Shown: positions 37,836-49,088 of the stretch, piece after piece
Layout of the letters: every line of letters starts with the position of its first letter
Position numbering within the stretch: the stretch's first letter is position 1
Assembly: GCA_907163375.1 (NCBI GenBank)
Contig: CAJQUW010007090.1
Span: 1 to 64,000 of the forward strand
Length of the DNA: 64,000 nt
DNA from: Prostheceraeus crozeri
Taxonomy: Eukaryota > Platyhelminthes > Polycladida > Euryleptidae
Direction of reading: 5' to 3'
The notes under the pieces: model-generated
Told to the model about the DNA's origin: nothing
The model's input: the letters and a program-made list of their open reading frames with translations, nothing else
The model's database searches: none
Program-made: the position numbers and the translations under genes

Positions 37836-38240
37836 CGCAAGATGGGGTAATTCGGACACCTAGTCATTCTTTATCTTAAATCGCCAGAAACAATTTGTTG
37901 AATACTTCTATCGGAGTCAAAGCTATTTGAAAATTTTTTTGAGTGTTGTGAATGCACATAAACTTTCTTTAGCGCCTATTCAATTTGTCCTAACTATTTC
38001 TGTTCGTTCAGAATTATAGAACTTGCTTTACCGAATTACCCCATTTTTTTCCTTTTCTAAGTAGTCCTCGTAGACGTTATCCAGACAAATTTCAACAAGG
38101 TTTGCAGTTGCTAGCTCACTATATATTGTATGTATCGTCGTATTTGCGGTTCATGTAAGATTTAAGAACACTAGCATTAACAGACAACTAAAAATACAAA
38201 AAATCTATAAAAGGTATCCGAATTACCCCCCTTTCTTAGT
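37836..38240. repeat. GGGGTAATTCGGA inverted-motif cluster
   Basis: GATGGGGTAATTCGGACACC on the + strand near 37843 is answered by minus-strand copies CCGAATTACCCCATTT at about 38032 and ATCCGAATTACCCCCCTTTC at about 38217. The arrangement suggests one or two truncated inverted-repeat DNA transposons, but matching outer ends are not evident. Confidence 0.55.
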
Positions 38241-39661
38241 ACTCGTTCCAATAGGGAAATCATTTTTTACCATCCTCTTCATCTTGTTATTATAAACAGC
38301 AATTAAAATTTGAAATCTCCTTTTTCAAAAAAATTGTTGCTTTGAGTATCTGTGGACAGTGATGGTAAATGACTCCTATAAACGATCTATTTTGAAAAGT
38401 CATCACATGAAAAAGTCGGAAGGCAATAATGCTTGAAATATGTTTGATTGCATTGGGTTAGTAAATATTACAAAATCAGTTCATACAATTGTATAAATGC
38501 ACCAAAAGTAGTGTGAGGAATGATAATCTGTCCATTGTCTGACTTGGGTTTCACAATTGTAGCATAAAATTGACAGTGTTACTTACAAATCCATTGTCAG
38601 TAGTGGTTATGTGACATAGCTAATATTCACTTAATAATTTTGCAGATGCATTTATGGATGACTGAAGACGTATATCATGGCTTCATTTGCACATTGTCAA
38701 TGGTCTGAAAGTGGTTTTGAATAGCTTAAAATGCTTAGTTTCGAAAGAAATTGACCACAATTTCAAATTATGGTCAAATGTTTGATGTTCCTATACATGT
38801 CAAATTTATTAAACTTTGAATTGGTTATCAGAAGTGTGAGTCTAAAAGTCATACAGAAAGTTTGAAAATGTGATAGCTGTTACAGTTTCGGAGCAATCTA
38901 AAATAATGTCGAGGGTCCCAGGGGTCCCTACAGCAAAAATTGTGCTAAAACTACTAACATAGGACAGAACTGAAATATGTAGAACTATTCAAGTTGACAT
39001 GAAGTTTGAAGCATCAATTGAATCAATAATATCAATTGCATTGTCAAAGTAACAGAAAAAATAGTTTTAAAAGCATACTTTTTAAAGCAAGTGAGAATGC
39101 AGTTATTCTACTTTAACATGGCTTTAAAACATGTCACGTCTTTTTTAACCCTAAATGAGATCCGAATCATTGATGAGTGTCATAAAGGGTTGTCTTAAGT
39201 TTTTTATTCACGTAGAATGCAGAGTGACAGTATACAAATGAACCTACAATTCCATATTTAGTCTTGGATGTGAAGGCTCATATTTGAACAAAGAAATCGG
39301 GTCAATGGCGTCAAATTTAGAGTGTAATTTAGAATTATGCAATAACATATTTAACTTGTGAATATGATGGACAGGCACTCTATTTCACACATCAAATAAT
39401 TGTTGAAGTTGTCGATAAAAAAAACTGGAAAGACGATGCACAATAGGTACTGGAACAAAAAATTAATAAAACCTTTTACTCCTAAGTGTATCTTAATAAT
39501 ACGTAGGACAAATTGCTTTAGAAAAATTCGAAGATACTGTATTTTCTTCGCAGTATGCATGTGCATGACGCACACTGCATCTAATGGAGTACACAATTTT
39601 CCAAGTACTTAGAATGTGAAATTATATATGCAAAAGTAAGTGGATACCATGATATCAGTCA

Positions 39662-39685
39662 CATTGAGCTTCTCATTATTTTCAG
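39662..39685 (+). other. Splice acceptor before exon 2
   Basis: Pyrimidine-rich tract ending in TTTTCAG, directly before the codons IIALLSVLF that open transmembrane segment S1. Confidence 0.93.
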
Positions 39686-40813
39686 ATTATCGCTTTGCTA
39701 TCGGTTCTCTTCATCATCTTGTCTACAATCGGCTTAACACTTGGCACCATTCCGGAGCTCAGGGTTAAAGTATTTATAACGAAAATTAACAAAACTACCA
39801 ACGAAACATATACAGAGAAAACTGTCAGAGACAATCCCAATTTAGAGGTCCTTGAGACGATCTGCATATCTTGGTTCACATTAGAATTCATTTTACGTTT
39901 CTGCGCTTCTCCTGGTAAATGCAAGTTCATCAAAAGCCCAATGAACATTATCGATTTGATTGCAATTATGCCATACTACCTCTCCTTGATCGTCAACCAA
40001 ATTGTTCAAAGACAGACTGTGATGGACTTTGATCTTGTGGCTGTTCGAAAAGTTGTTCCTGTTTTCCGAATTCTTCGTATTTTGCGAGTTTTAAAGCTCG
40101 CCAGACACTCTACTGGGCTAAAAGCTTTAGGTTATACTCTTCGACGTAGTTACAAAGAACTTGGTCTACTCATGATGTTTGTGGCTTTGTGTGTTTTAGT
40201 CTTCAGTTCATTGGCTTACTTCGCGGAAAAGGATGATAATCAAGTTCAATTTAGCAGTATTCCTGCATCTTTTTGGTGGGCTACTATCACTATGACAACA
40301 GTTGGATACGGTGACGTATGCCCCATCACTCCGCTAGGAAAGCTAGTTGGTGCCGTTGGCTGCATCTGCGGTGTTCTGGTTGTTGCACTTCCAATCCCCA
40401 TAATTGTTAACAACTTCGGGGAATTCTACAACGAGCAAATTCGTCGAGAGAAGTCCAGGAAACGAAGAGAAGAGATGGAGAGGTCCAAGTTTATCGGCAG
40501 CATGCATTCTTTGTTGCCCATGGCCCCTAATATCGGTGGTTCTATGGGTGGTGATTCAGGTGATGGCGGTGGCTCACAAAAGCGCAGAGGATCGAGTGGA
40601 ACCTCACATAAAGCCTCATCAAATGGCGAGCATGCAGACGACAAGAATTCAAGAATGGAGGGTAACGAGTCAAATGCAGGTGGAATGGTGATTAGTAACT
40701 GTAACACGGAAAATATGGTAAATGCTTCTAAAAATGGACTGGACCCTTTAGACCAGCAAAGCCTGCAATTATCAGGACCAGGACGTGGAGAACATGGCTG
40801 TGGAAAGCGACAG
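39686..40813 (+). CDS. Kv2 (Shab) potassium channel, exon 2: S1-S6, pore, proximal C-terminus
   Basis: 376 codons, numbered 240-615 after exon 1. S1 is about 240-259. The S1-S2 linker (260-290) is long and carries two N-glycosylation sequons (N274-K-T, N278-E-T). S2 is about 292-312, with the conserved E306. S3 is about 322-343, with N326 and D329. S4 is 359-379, with basic residues R360, K361, R367, R370, R373, K376 and R379. [10 protein letters not shown] and [12 protein letters not shown] follow, as in Kv2. The pore helix contains FWWATITMT, the selectivity filter TVGYGD is 444-449, and S6 carries PIP at 475-477. After S6, [20 protein letters not shown] is Kv2-like. C451 occupies the outer-pore position of Shaker T449. 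The tail from about 520 is rich in Gly, Ser and Asn. CAG|GTGAGA at 40811-40819 is a strong donor in phase 0. The Kv2 distal C-terminus with its ER-contact clustering motif was not found downstream. Confidence 0.95.
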
Positions 40814-40948
40814 GTGAGATTTTATTCAAATTGCAATCGAAAGAGAATTGACCGTTTGCAAAAATTAATGAACATATATTATTTATTATCGGAATTTTGC
40901 GCTAATGATCATGTATATTCTTCTTCTCTCCTACTGTATGTAACGTAG
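40814..40948 (+). CDS. Possible read-through C-terminus of exon 2
   Basis: If the donor at 40814 is not used, the frame continues for 44 codons to TAG at 40946-40948, giving a protein of about 659 residues. The added peptide starts [17 protein letters not shown] and has no domain I recognise. Its codon and residue composition is less like the exon and more like intron. It is an alternative end at best. Confidence 0.35.
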   Translation: MRFYSNCNRKRIDRLQKLMNIYYLLSEFCANDHVYSSSLLLYVT

Positions 40949-41030
40949 GGTTATAGGCATCTTAGCACGAGCGCATTAACATCTATGAAGTGTGATTTTA
41001 AAACATACTTATTGCTATTTTGGCTCGTAA

Positions 41031-41036
41031 AATAAA
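41031..41036 (+). terminator. AATAAA polyadenylation signal candidate
   Basis: AATAAA lies 82 nt after the read-through stop codon. It would suit a short 3' UTR for the unspliced isoform. AATAAA hexamers are common by chance in such AT-rich DNA, so this is only suggestive. Confidence 0.35.
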
Positions 41037-41423
41037 CTGCATTTATCGCATTATAATATGTAGGCATATCTTGCATTAGAAACTGTTCAGAATGATGCAA
41101 ATAATGCTGCTATGTGCAAAGAGATTCCCATTAACAATCAGCTGAGTCAAACTTCCGCATAATTCCATAATGTGCAACATTTAAAGCAAGTTTTATCTGT
41201 TTTATCTGAGAGCATGAATAGCACAAGATAGCTCTGAAATGTTTTCTACCCGGTAGACAGAGTTGAAATTTAGATGAGGTGAAAAACACAACATCAATCA
41301 GTTTCAATGTGTCTCAATGAATTAAAGTTTTTAAAGCTTTAAAGAAAGCTCAACCTTAAAAAATAAATGAAACATTCATATGCTATAAAATAAGTAAAAT
41401 TTTGTTCGAATTTGCATATCAAA

Positions 41424-41500
41424 GATGCACGTGCAGTGGCAATTAAACTAGCGACTTCCCTGGTGATATACTCGTAGACCAGCTGCTCTACCGCAAAGTT
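41424..41500 (-). mobile_element. tRNA-derived SINE head, degraded
   Basis: On the minus strand, GCGGTAGAGCAGCTGGTCTA resembles a tRNA 5' half with an A box (TAGAGCAGCTGG). About 41 bases later, AGTCGCTAGTTTAATTGCC resembles a decayed B box. Spacing fits a tRNA-like promoter. Too diverged to be a functional tRNA, and no anticodon arm was resolved. Confidence 0.5.
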
Positions 41501-42799
41501 ATGAATCATCTGCCCATACCAATGCAGAGGAATCGAGGCCTACCATCTTGCATTTGGTATCATTCGAATAATCAATGAATAAATATTTCATCACAATGAT
41601 TGCACCAGTATATAAGGTAATGTTTTCATTTAAAAAATAGACATTCCTTCTTTTTGGGCCTATTTACAAGCAAATAATGTAGTGATGCTAACAGAGTTAA
41701 CAATAACAAATTAACTGGATTTTCTCATATGAAATTGCTGCTTGAAGTAAGATTTCTATGAGGAGATATAAGGTAAGTCATGCATTCGAGTTGAACTAGT
41801 CGTTAGCCGAGATCAGCCGTCTTTCATCAGATTGCATTTTCTGATGAATACATACTCATGGAATGCAAACATCGAAATACAGATATATTGCACTGCACTC
41901 GAAATCCCTTTTTGCAATCTATGCGATGTGCGTTTCGATTTTTTCCTGCAGAATATGCCAGCATTCTTTCATAATCTATGTTGAATGTTCCATTAAAATT
42001 ATTTTAAAATTCATTCGATCAAAATGTCATTTCAAATAGTGTGAAAGGATGGCATTTCAACGCCCTGAGAGCTCCCATATACGCATCTTCCCATATATCT
42101 TCAACATGGGAAAGTAATGAAATTCAATCGCTCACACTGCAGCGAAATTGGTCTTTCTTTAAGTCCCATGTTTCAAATATCGGACAGTATCCAAAAATGA
42201 GAATACTGTCAAAAATTAAGATATGTCAGCAATATTGATCTGCACAAGTTCATTATAAAACTGTATAGATGCACTTATTTTAGATGTTCATAAAAATCTG
42301 ATTGATGCGATGTAACATTTACCAGTTCAGTTTGTTAAATCTTTTCAATGACGTTCACATAGAAATATATCATGCCTAGTCAAAAGCAATGAAAGTTATA
42401 TGATAACGATCTAACAAGATCACCCATGCAAGGAAACCACTCTGTAACAGCATCAGTTTTGTACAACACTCCAAGAAAGTTTTGAACATTTAAAATGATA
42501 GTGATATGAATTCATTTTTCTGCCTCAGAGAATGCGTTGTCGTAAGTTATTGCTAAATTAGGAGATTATATAAAGATTTACGTCTTTTTTTAAAAAACAT
42601 AGTTTCAGATGTTGGTAGGTCATCTTTCAAGAAAAAATAGTTCTTTTCTATTCTGTGAATATCGCGTGAATATCTATTGACAAAATTGTAACTTTCGTCT
42701 CAGTGGTCTGAGAAAATGCTTGGAACATTCATGTTTTTAGTAATCCTCGTCAGAAAATTTGTCAGAAAAGCAAGTTAAATTGAAGTCCCAATTCTGATA

Positions 42800-42897
42800 T
42801 TGCTCAAAACGTCGCATCCACCGTGGACTTCGGTTCCATTCCTTGGTCATGTGAGTCCGGCCGGGGAGCGGTGTTGGAGTCCTTTATTGACTAAGTA
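42800..42897 (+). mobile_element. tRNA-derived SINE, copy 1
   Basis: Shares CCACCGTGGACTTCGGTTC with a B-box-like GGTTCCATTCC (42832-42842), then GTGTTGGAGTCCTTTATTGA, with the copy at 44107. The A-box half is not clear here. Confidence 0.6.
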
Positions 42898-43620
42898 ACT
42901 ACATATAATTGTTTTGAGGTATTCGATGATAGTTCACTTTAACACATTCTGTCATATAGAAAAGTGAAACAAAATTCAGCGCACTTGAAAAGTTACTTTG
43001 AGGGACTGATTGCAGCATTGTGATCTTAGCGGTATAGCGAGCAATATAAACGGATCCTTCAACTTTATTTCAAAACTTCACCTTTATCGCCACTACAATC
43101 GAATGCAACAGGAGAGAAATAAATGACGTCTTTAAGACGGAATTCACATATGCAGCGTAACAAAAACACGACAAAAGCGGAATACACAAGTTTACGTCTA
43201 TAACAGCTCTATGACATGCGTTTTTTGCAAGTTCATGTTTTTAACTGAACACGGAGTTTCGAGTAATTTTGACATACCCAATTAACAAATGCGATTAAGT
43301 TGACATCTGAAAGCATTCAGCAAATACTTCTTAAGCAGTATACTACTTTTTTAACATTTTGTTGAATATCGCAGAAATTAACTTAATATAGTCATTACGC
43401 ATCTCAAATTTATTCCGGTATGGCTGCATGTTTGACTAGGGAGTTGTGTTGACATGAACTGGGCTTACTGATGATTCAAGATATTGGGTGTAATGACAGC
43501 TATTTAGGTATGTTCCCACTCTTGAACTGCGGATGCAACTCAATATTTAATTATTCTGTATTAGTGCACTCACTGGGCTTGCAAAAAATAGCATTTAATA
43601 ATCACTGTAAAGCCCCTAAT

Positions 43621-43652
43621 ACCTAACACATAGTCACCTAACACATAGTTCG
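43621..43652. repeat. Short tandem duplication
   Basis: CCTAACACATAGT occurs twice, with only CA between the copies. Confidence 0.8.
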
Positions 43653-44106
43653 AAAAATTGAACGCCAACTTCTGATATGAGCGTCACTTTTGTAGCTATC
43701 AATTATTGCAGTATAAAGTGCGTGTATGAATGCATTAGGTAGTCTACCAAGAAAATTGACTACGCACAGAGTTTACATGTATAATTTACTAATCACAATC
43801 CTTACTCGCCGTATATTCCCACGAATGCCTTCATGATTCATGCATAATGAAACAGCGACGCGCTATATGATGGCTTCTGTTGCACTTTCTTCCCTGTGAC
43901 AATATGTAATAGCACGATCGTTTCTCTCAAGACCTACGGTTATGAAATACCATATATGCCAGATCTAGTTTGACAACAAAGGTCTGTCTCAGCATCTTGA
44001 ATATCTAAAGAGAATGACTACGATTGATGCTGATATCATGCCTTCGATAAGCTGTTGTTATCATTTGGAGATGACTTCTGCCTTCACTCGCATTCCTTTT
44101 GTACCA

Positions 44107-44205
44107 TCAGCGTAGCCTAGTGAAGAAGGTACGAGCTCATTTACACCGTGGACTTCGGTTCGATTCCTGGGGTGGGGAATCAAGAGTGTTGGGGGATTTT
44201 TTATT
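44107..44205 (+). mobile_element. tRNA-derived SINE, copy 2
   Basis: Has an A-box-like TAGCCTAGTGA at 44113-44123 and a perfect B box GGTTCGATTCC at 44157-44167, 44 bases apart as in tRNAs. A tail ending TTTTTTATTGACTAA is shared with the 42800 copy. This is a tRNA-like RNA polymerase III promoter on a short retroelement. The acceptor stem does not pair convincingly, so it is not a tRNA gene. Confidence 0.7.
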
Positions 44206-45263
44206 GACTAAATCGCTGTCGCTCTCTTCACATATTCATTAGATCGAGTTTGCTATCTTGTTCGTCTTGCCTCGATTGATCGCAGCTCTTAATTACCGAA
44301 ATAAGTAAGATATTTAGTTAGCATTATCTTCAGTTTACAAGGATATATCACAATGTCTTGATTTAAATATTTACGTCATCGGGCTAACGGTGCTCAATAA
44401 GGCACCTTCCGAAATAATAGAATATTAAAATTTGAAAAATAGAATATAAACAAATATTGATACAATTTTAACTGTTGCATTTTGAAAAGGAAATTTTTAT
44501 CTTTTTGACAATCCCCAATAGAACACAACCTTATCAGGGGGAATTGATAACTAAACCTAGCCAAAGCGATCTATTAGAGCTTTTACGATATTGCTGGCGC
44601 GCTTACTTTGAAGACATGGCAGAGTTCCTGTTGAAAGCATGCAGAAATTAACTTGGTATGCTGATTTCGTATCTCGAAGTACTTAGGTCTAATATTATTT
44701 TCACAATTGGCATATCTTTCAAGAACTTAATTAAAAACTAAAATAAGCTTGTGTGAAATATCTAAACATGCACAAATAAAACAGACTTGGCCTATCTGCA
44801 TTGATTTTTTGTACCAACTATCAATGATGAAAATCTTTCCTATCATAATTGGATTTAAATTACGTGAGTTCTAATTTCCCAATCTCAATTGGCATCATTT
44901 AATGCTAGATGGAAATATCTCGTGACTTTCTATTTGTAATTTAACATTTCAGAAAGTCTGTTAATCTTAATATGTCAGTGAAGCGTAGTGAAACCTTGAT
45001 GACGAAAAATCATTTAAGAAGATATCATCGACTCTTACTCATGTAATCCCAAGAGATCGGTGCAAATGCTTGCAAAACTTCAGGAAATAACGCGCGAGAT
45101 AGTCTTCATACTTTCCAAACGCTGAGAATGTTTCTAGCTTCAATGTGAATTTTCTTTCAGAATTTACAAATTGACCTCAAATCGCCTCTAGTGAGAATTT
45201 ATGTGTAGAATTTGCGCTAAGAATTACAGCATCGATTTGCAATAGAAATCAATGCCTTAATTC

Positions 45264-45312
45264 AGACATGGACAACTTGTGCCCTGCGGGTCATAGACGG
45301 TGTACCCCTGAG
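45264..45312 (+). mobile_element. Possible hAT (Charlie/ZBED-like) terminus
   Basis: CAGACATGGACAACTTGTGC followed by CCTGCGGGTCATAGACGG resembles the widespread hAT end that reads roughly CAG-x(4)-GGGCAACCTGCGGCCCGCGGG. Many CpG-to-TpG-like changes suggest age. No opposite end or target duplication was found. Confidence 0.35.
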
Positions 45313-45602
45313 TGATGAAAGTGGACCGCTGAAAATGTATTACCTAATGGCCGTTTTTGTCCTTCGCTTTTAGGAAGTCAATATTCATGCAGCTGCTTGT
45401 AGAACAACCGATTTGAGAATCATTCTTCTGAGCTCTCGTGCGTTTGTGTGAGGTTCAAACGTGCTCCGTGTTGATAATACTCGCACTCGCGCTATGAGAG
45501 TTGACCAGTTTCTTTAGTGATAATAATTTACAGTCACATATCCGGAATTTAGATGGGACGTGATTTTTTCATTCTCATAGATGTCCTACACCACTGCAAA
45601 TC

Positions 45603-45680
45603 TTTATGAGAATCCTGTGAGGATTCCCACAAGGATTTCACTATTTTATACAATAGGATTAAGCATTTTTGTACAGTACA
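45603..45680. repeat. Dispersed repeat family A, copy 2
   Basis: Collinear with 21005-21080 in the same orientation, sharing the TCCTRTGAG-RATTCC block and the AGGATTAAGCA block at nearly the same distance. The element type is unknown. Confidence 0.5.
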
Positions 45681-46395
45681 CGATCTATGTAAGTCACACA
45701 TGTTGTCAAATATAGTAGGCCCCATCGTAGCATATCTCTGTATAGTTAGACAATGTAATGATAAAAATATAAATGCCTGATTTACATTCAATATGCACAG
45801 CATTAAAATTAGTGATCCTAACCCAGTAACAACTACTGTCTGGTGCAGCTTACAATACATGCCGAGTGTCCGAAATATTGTGATAATATATTTTTGTAAA
45901 CGTTATTAGCCAAGGGGTTTATTATTTGCACGCATGCTTATCATGAGATTGATGGAAGAAATGTCAAATGCCTTCGGTAATGTCCGAAAAAATGAGGTCA
46001 GTAAATACTGAAAGTCCTCATGCAACTTCATGTCCCGTTAGTCATTGAAAGTGCATTAATAGAAGCACGCTAAGCTAGACAATGATTTTTAGTTTCTCTA
46101 ACTTTGTTCATAATGAATAAAGGTGGTCAATGATTACATTTAAATGTCTACTGTGGCCGTCAACTTGCATTTAATGAAGGTTCCATGGGAACTCCTATTC
46201 CTATGGGATATTAGATAAATATCGATTCCCACGCCTACACCACAGTGTATGGGAAGTCCCATTCCCACGGCAACTCTGTATTGCATCTGGAAAAGATCAG
46301 GTATTCACGGTGGTCTACTTGTCCAGCCGCCAACACGAGTATCTGAAATCAAAATACGAGTGTCAAATCTGCTGGAAACGGGGACGAAAATGAGA

Positions 46396-46659
46396 TCATC
46401 GAAAATGACCAAATAATGTTTGGCAGAATTTCCTCATTCTCCTGTATCCAATCGGTGAAATCCAGACGCCTTCACATATCATGGTCAAAAATCTCATGTG
46501 TCCGGGATATTCGGAATGGATGCATCCCAAATTAGTGAACAACTCGTAGGACGTTGCGCTGAGGTGTTCTGTGGATGAGGGACCGCGAATCCACACGCGA
46601 ATTGTCGAGAAATAGTGTGACCCAAATGAATTTACCGCTTGAAGATTGGTAATCAACAT
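46396..46659 (-). other. Unassigned 87-codon open frame
   Basis: An ATG-initiated minus-strand frame in a block that is GC-richer than its surroundings. It encodes a mixed sequence with several Cys, His and Trp and no motif I recognise. It could be a decayed transposon fragment or chance. No splice sites or partner exons were identified. Confidence 0.2.
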
Positions 46660-47419
46660 CTCGATCGTGGAACGTCTTTATCTATCGACGTTCTACCAGA
46701 TGACCGGCGGATGTCATTGAGTCATTTTCTCGAACTTTGTTGAAAGTTGAAAGGGATAACTGTGGGAGGGCATGATTCTCTTACATATGCACACAAACTA
46801 GCAGTTGGGTTACCCGTTATTTGAATAAAACAACTTCACGAGAGTCAATCTTGTTATAAATTAAACGACATCGTCAGCGGCAGGAACATAACAGAACTTT
46901 AGGTTTTGGAGGCTGTTCCTCGCATATCTGAGATGAATCATAAGTATCAAAATTGAAAGACAGATTCAAAATCTACGAAAAACTTGAATGACTTGCTTCT
47001 GTTCAAATCGCAGGTCGAACAAAATTGAATCGATTGTTGAATCAGTCTGTAGTCAAATCAAATCACTAAACAAAAGAAAAATAATGAATCATGCGCTAGA
47101 CAATGCTAGAATTTCATGAACTGGTAGATAATTTGATGAGATTTAGATTTTTACAGATAATTTTGCAAGAATGAAAGATATTACATGAAACAAAACCCCA
47201 AGTCTTGACGAACAAAATGTCATTAAAATGACCGTGCTTATTTCAGTAAGCACAACGCATCATCAAAGTTTTGCGCACTTTATGACTCAACCTGTATTAT
47301 ATGCATGCTATATCTACAAGTACTTCAAATCTGCGTGCTGTCCGTTTTCCTCTTGGTTCCTATTCTTGATAGACATGATCAAAAGAAATACATGTAAATC
47401 TATTAGGAAACAAACTGAG

Positions 47420-47530
47420 GTTTTCGGTCAAATGACATTGTCTGTGTTTTCTCTAAGTGAGAAGTAGGCTGCTAAGTCAAGAGTCACAATTTTTGGCATG
47501 GAATGTCACTTCAGACTTAGAATTTCTTGC
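47420..47530 (+). mobile_element. Solo arm related to the 57755 foldback element
   Basis: TTTTCTCTAAGTGAGAAG and CACAATTTTTGGCATGGAAT followed by GTCACTTCAG align with the inner part of the foldback arms (CATAATTTTTGACATGGAAT followed by an ACTTCAAGT-type block). No inverted partner was found within the next few hundred bases. Confidence 0.6.
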
Positions 47531-49088
47531 TTAATTATAGAAATCAAGAAAAATGAGGTAAATCACACATATTGATCTTAATGAAAAACATAACAATGAT
47601 CAAACATGACTTTTACGTGATCGGGTATAGGAAATATGACAGTCATTCTATGTGCTAATTATCTTTACATCTTAAAAGTCAGATTATTTTGCAGCGGAAT
47701 ATGCTGCATGATTATTGCACAATGCAAAAGAAATGACGTCATTATGAAAGTGGAAACCGGTTGAAGTGAATTATGTATGAGTTACATTCTATTAAAATCA
47801 CATGAAAAATTGGTGTGGTTGATGTCAGACAGATGTCACTTCATTCTCTCTCGTGAAAATGATTCCCATGAAGCTACTGTATTAATGGCCTCATATAAAT
47901 TAATTTAGTTATCCTCTTATTCTGGCTAGGCTCTCATTCGAGATGGATTGTGGACTGAATTTGCCAGTACGGATTCCAAGTCTCTACTACCATCGATAAA
48001 CTTTAATCGAATATAAATAAAAAATTATTTGTCAGTGTATGATATTTTACTATACATATATAACATTTTTTTGTGATAAATATTAAATATGAGTATTGAC
48101 TCAAACATATAAAATTTTTCGATTATTTAATGAAATTAATGCTTGATGTAATATATTATATAATATCACGCGAATGACACCAGAATGAATATTTAAGCCA
48201 CTACGATACAATCAATGGTCACATTCAAACTATATTACTGCAAGAGTGAATTTGTGATTAACAACAAAATTGTCGGCCTCACTCAAAAAGAAATAAATAA
48301 GCTTACAATGCATAACAGGTGCATCTGTGTTGCCAAGAGTGATTTCAAACATTACATTTCTGAATTCACTTTGAGAGTGCTCAAATTCCTATTCGGTGGC
48401 TCATAATTCGGGTTGAAAAGCTTCCATTGACACCTGATGTGACAGTTAACAATTCAAGGTCGTTTTGAGGTGCACAATTATCAATAACCAATTCAGAATG
48501 CTGCTGGCTCGCAAAGGGAAACAACTGAAGCAAAGAGTCTCACAGATTTCGGTGGTCTCTTGATTTCAAGATCTCATCATTCTGATGCTTTTGGCACAGA
48601 GATATATTCATTTGCGTGTGGGTTAGTCTAGAGCGGACAAAATCGTATCCCAGCCTGTGTATGAAATGGTAGCAAGCGACAGATGAAGACATAGATCTTC
48701 GTTTATCTTTGGCTTGTGTGATTGGCCAAGCGCGCGCATTACATAAGTAGTTCGTGATAGCGAGCACACGAACATCAGCGCAACGGTTAGATTGCAGTCA
48801 GGCCTGTCAAGTGAAAAGTGCATTTTCTTGGCTCAATTTCTTTAGTGATAAATTCGTCAAACGGAAATATTATTAACACCGCATATGATCTAAATTTACT
48901 GACTGTGTACGTCTTATGTGTTCGTCAGAATTCAGGCTTTAATCCGCATTACGTTTAATGGAAAAGTGATCTTCTTGGACCTAAAAACTAGCTCTAGCCG
49001 TGACCATCAATATTTAGGAAAGTCATCTCTTGACCCAAACACGCAGACAAAACAATTTACCTCTGTGGCTGTGATTTTAGTCCTTGGC

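Larger units (their letters stand above)
13177..39685 (+). other. Kv2 intron 1, 26.5 kb
   Basis: Inferred from the two flanking exons of one protein in the same frame and orientation. The intron is mostly AT-rich DNA; I found no nested host gene. Inside it are the pogo-like element, the hAT MITE, the hairpin and the small repeats listed separately. Stretches 13195-15060, 15200-17100, 18000-20990, 23100-30450, 30520-34300 and 34750-37000 show nothing else that I can support. Open frames of up to 116 codons (for example 24716-25066) lack recognisable domains. Confidence 0.9.

Noticed and set aside
40426..40707. Minus-strand 93-codon open frame and the overlapping + strand 95-codon frame at 40404-40691
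   Set aside because: Shadows of the real Kv2 exon 2 frame, which has clear family motifs.
44107..44205. Functional tRNA gene
   Set aside because: A and B boxes are present, but the acceptor stem and anticodon arm do not fold convincingly, and a second related copy shares the non-tRNA tail, which fits a SINE.
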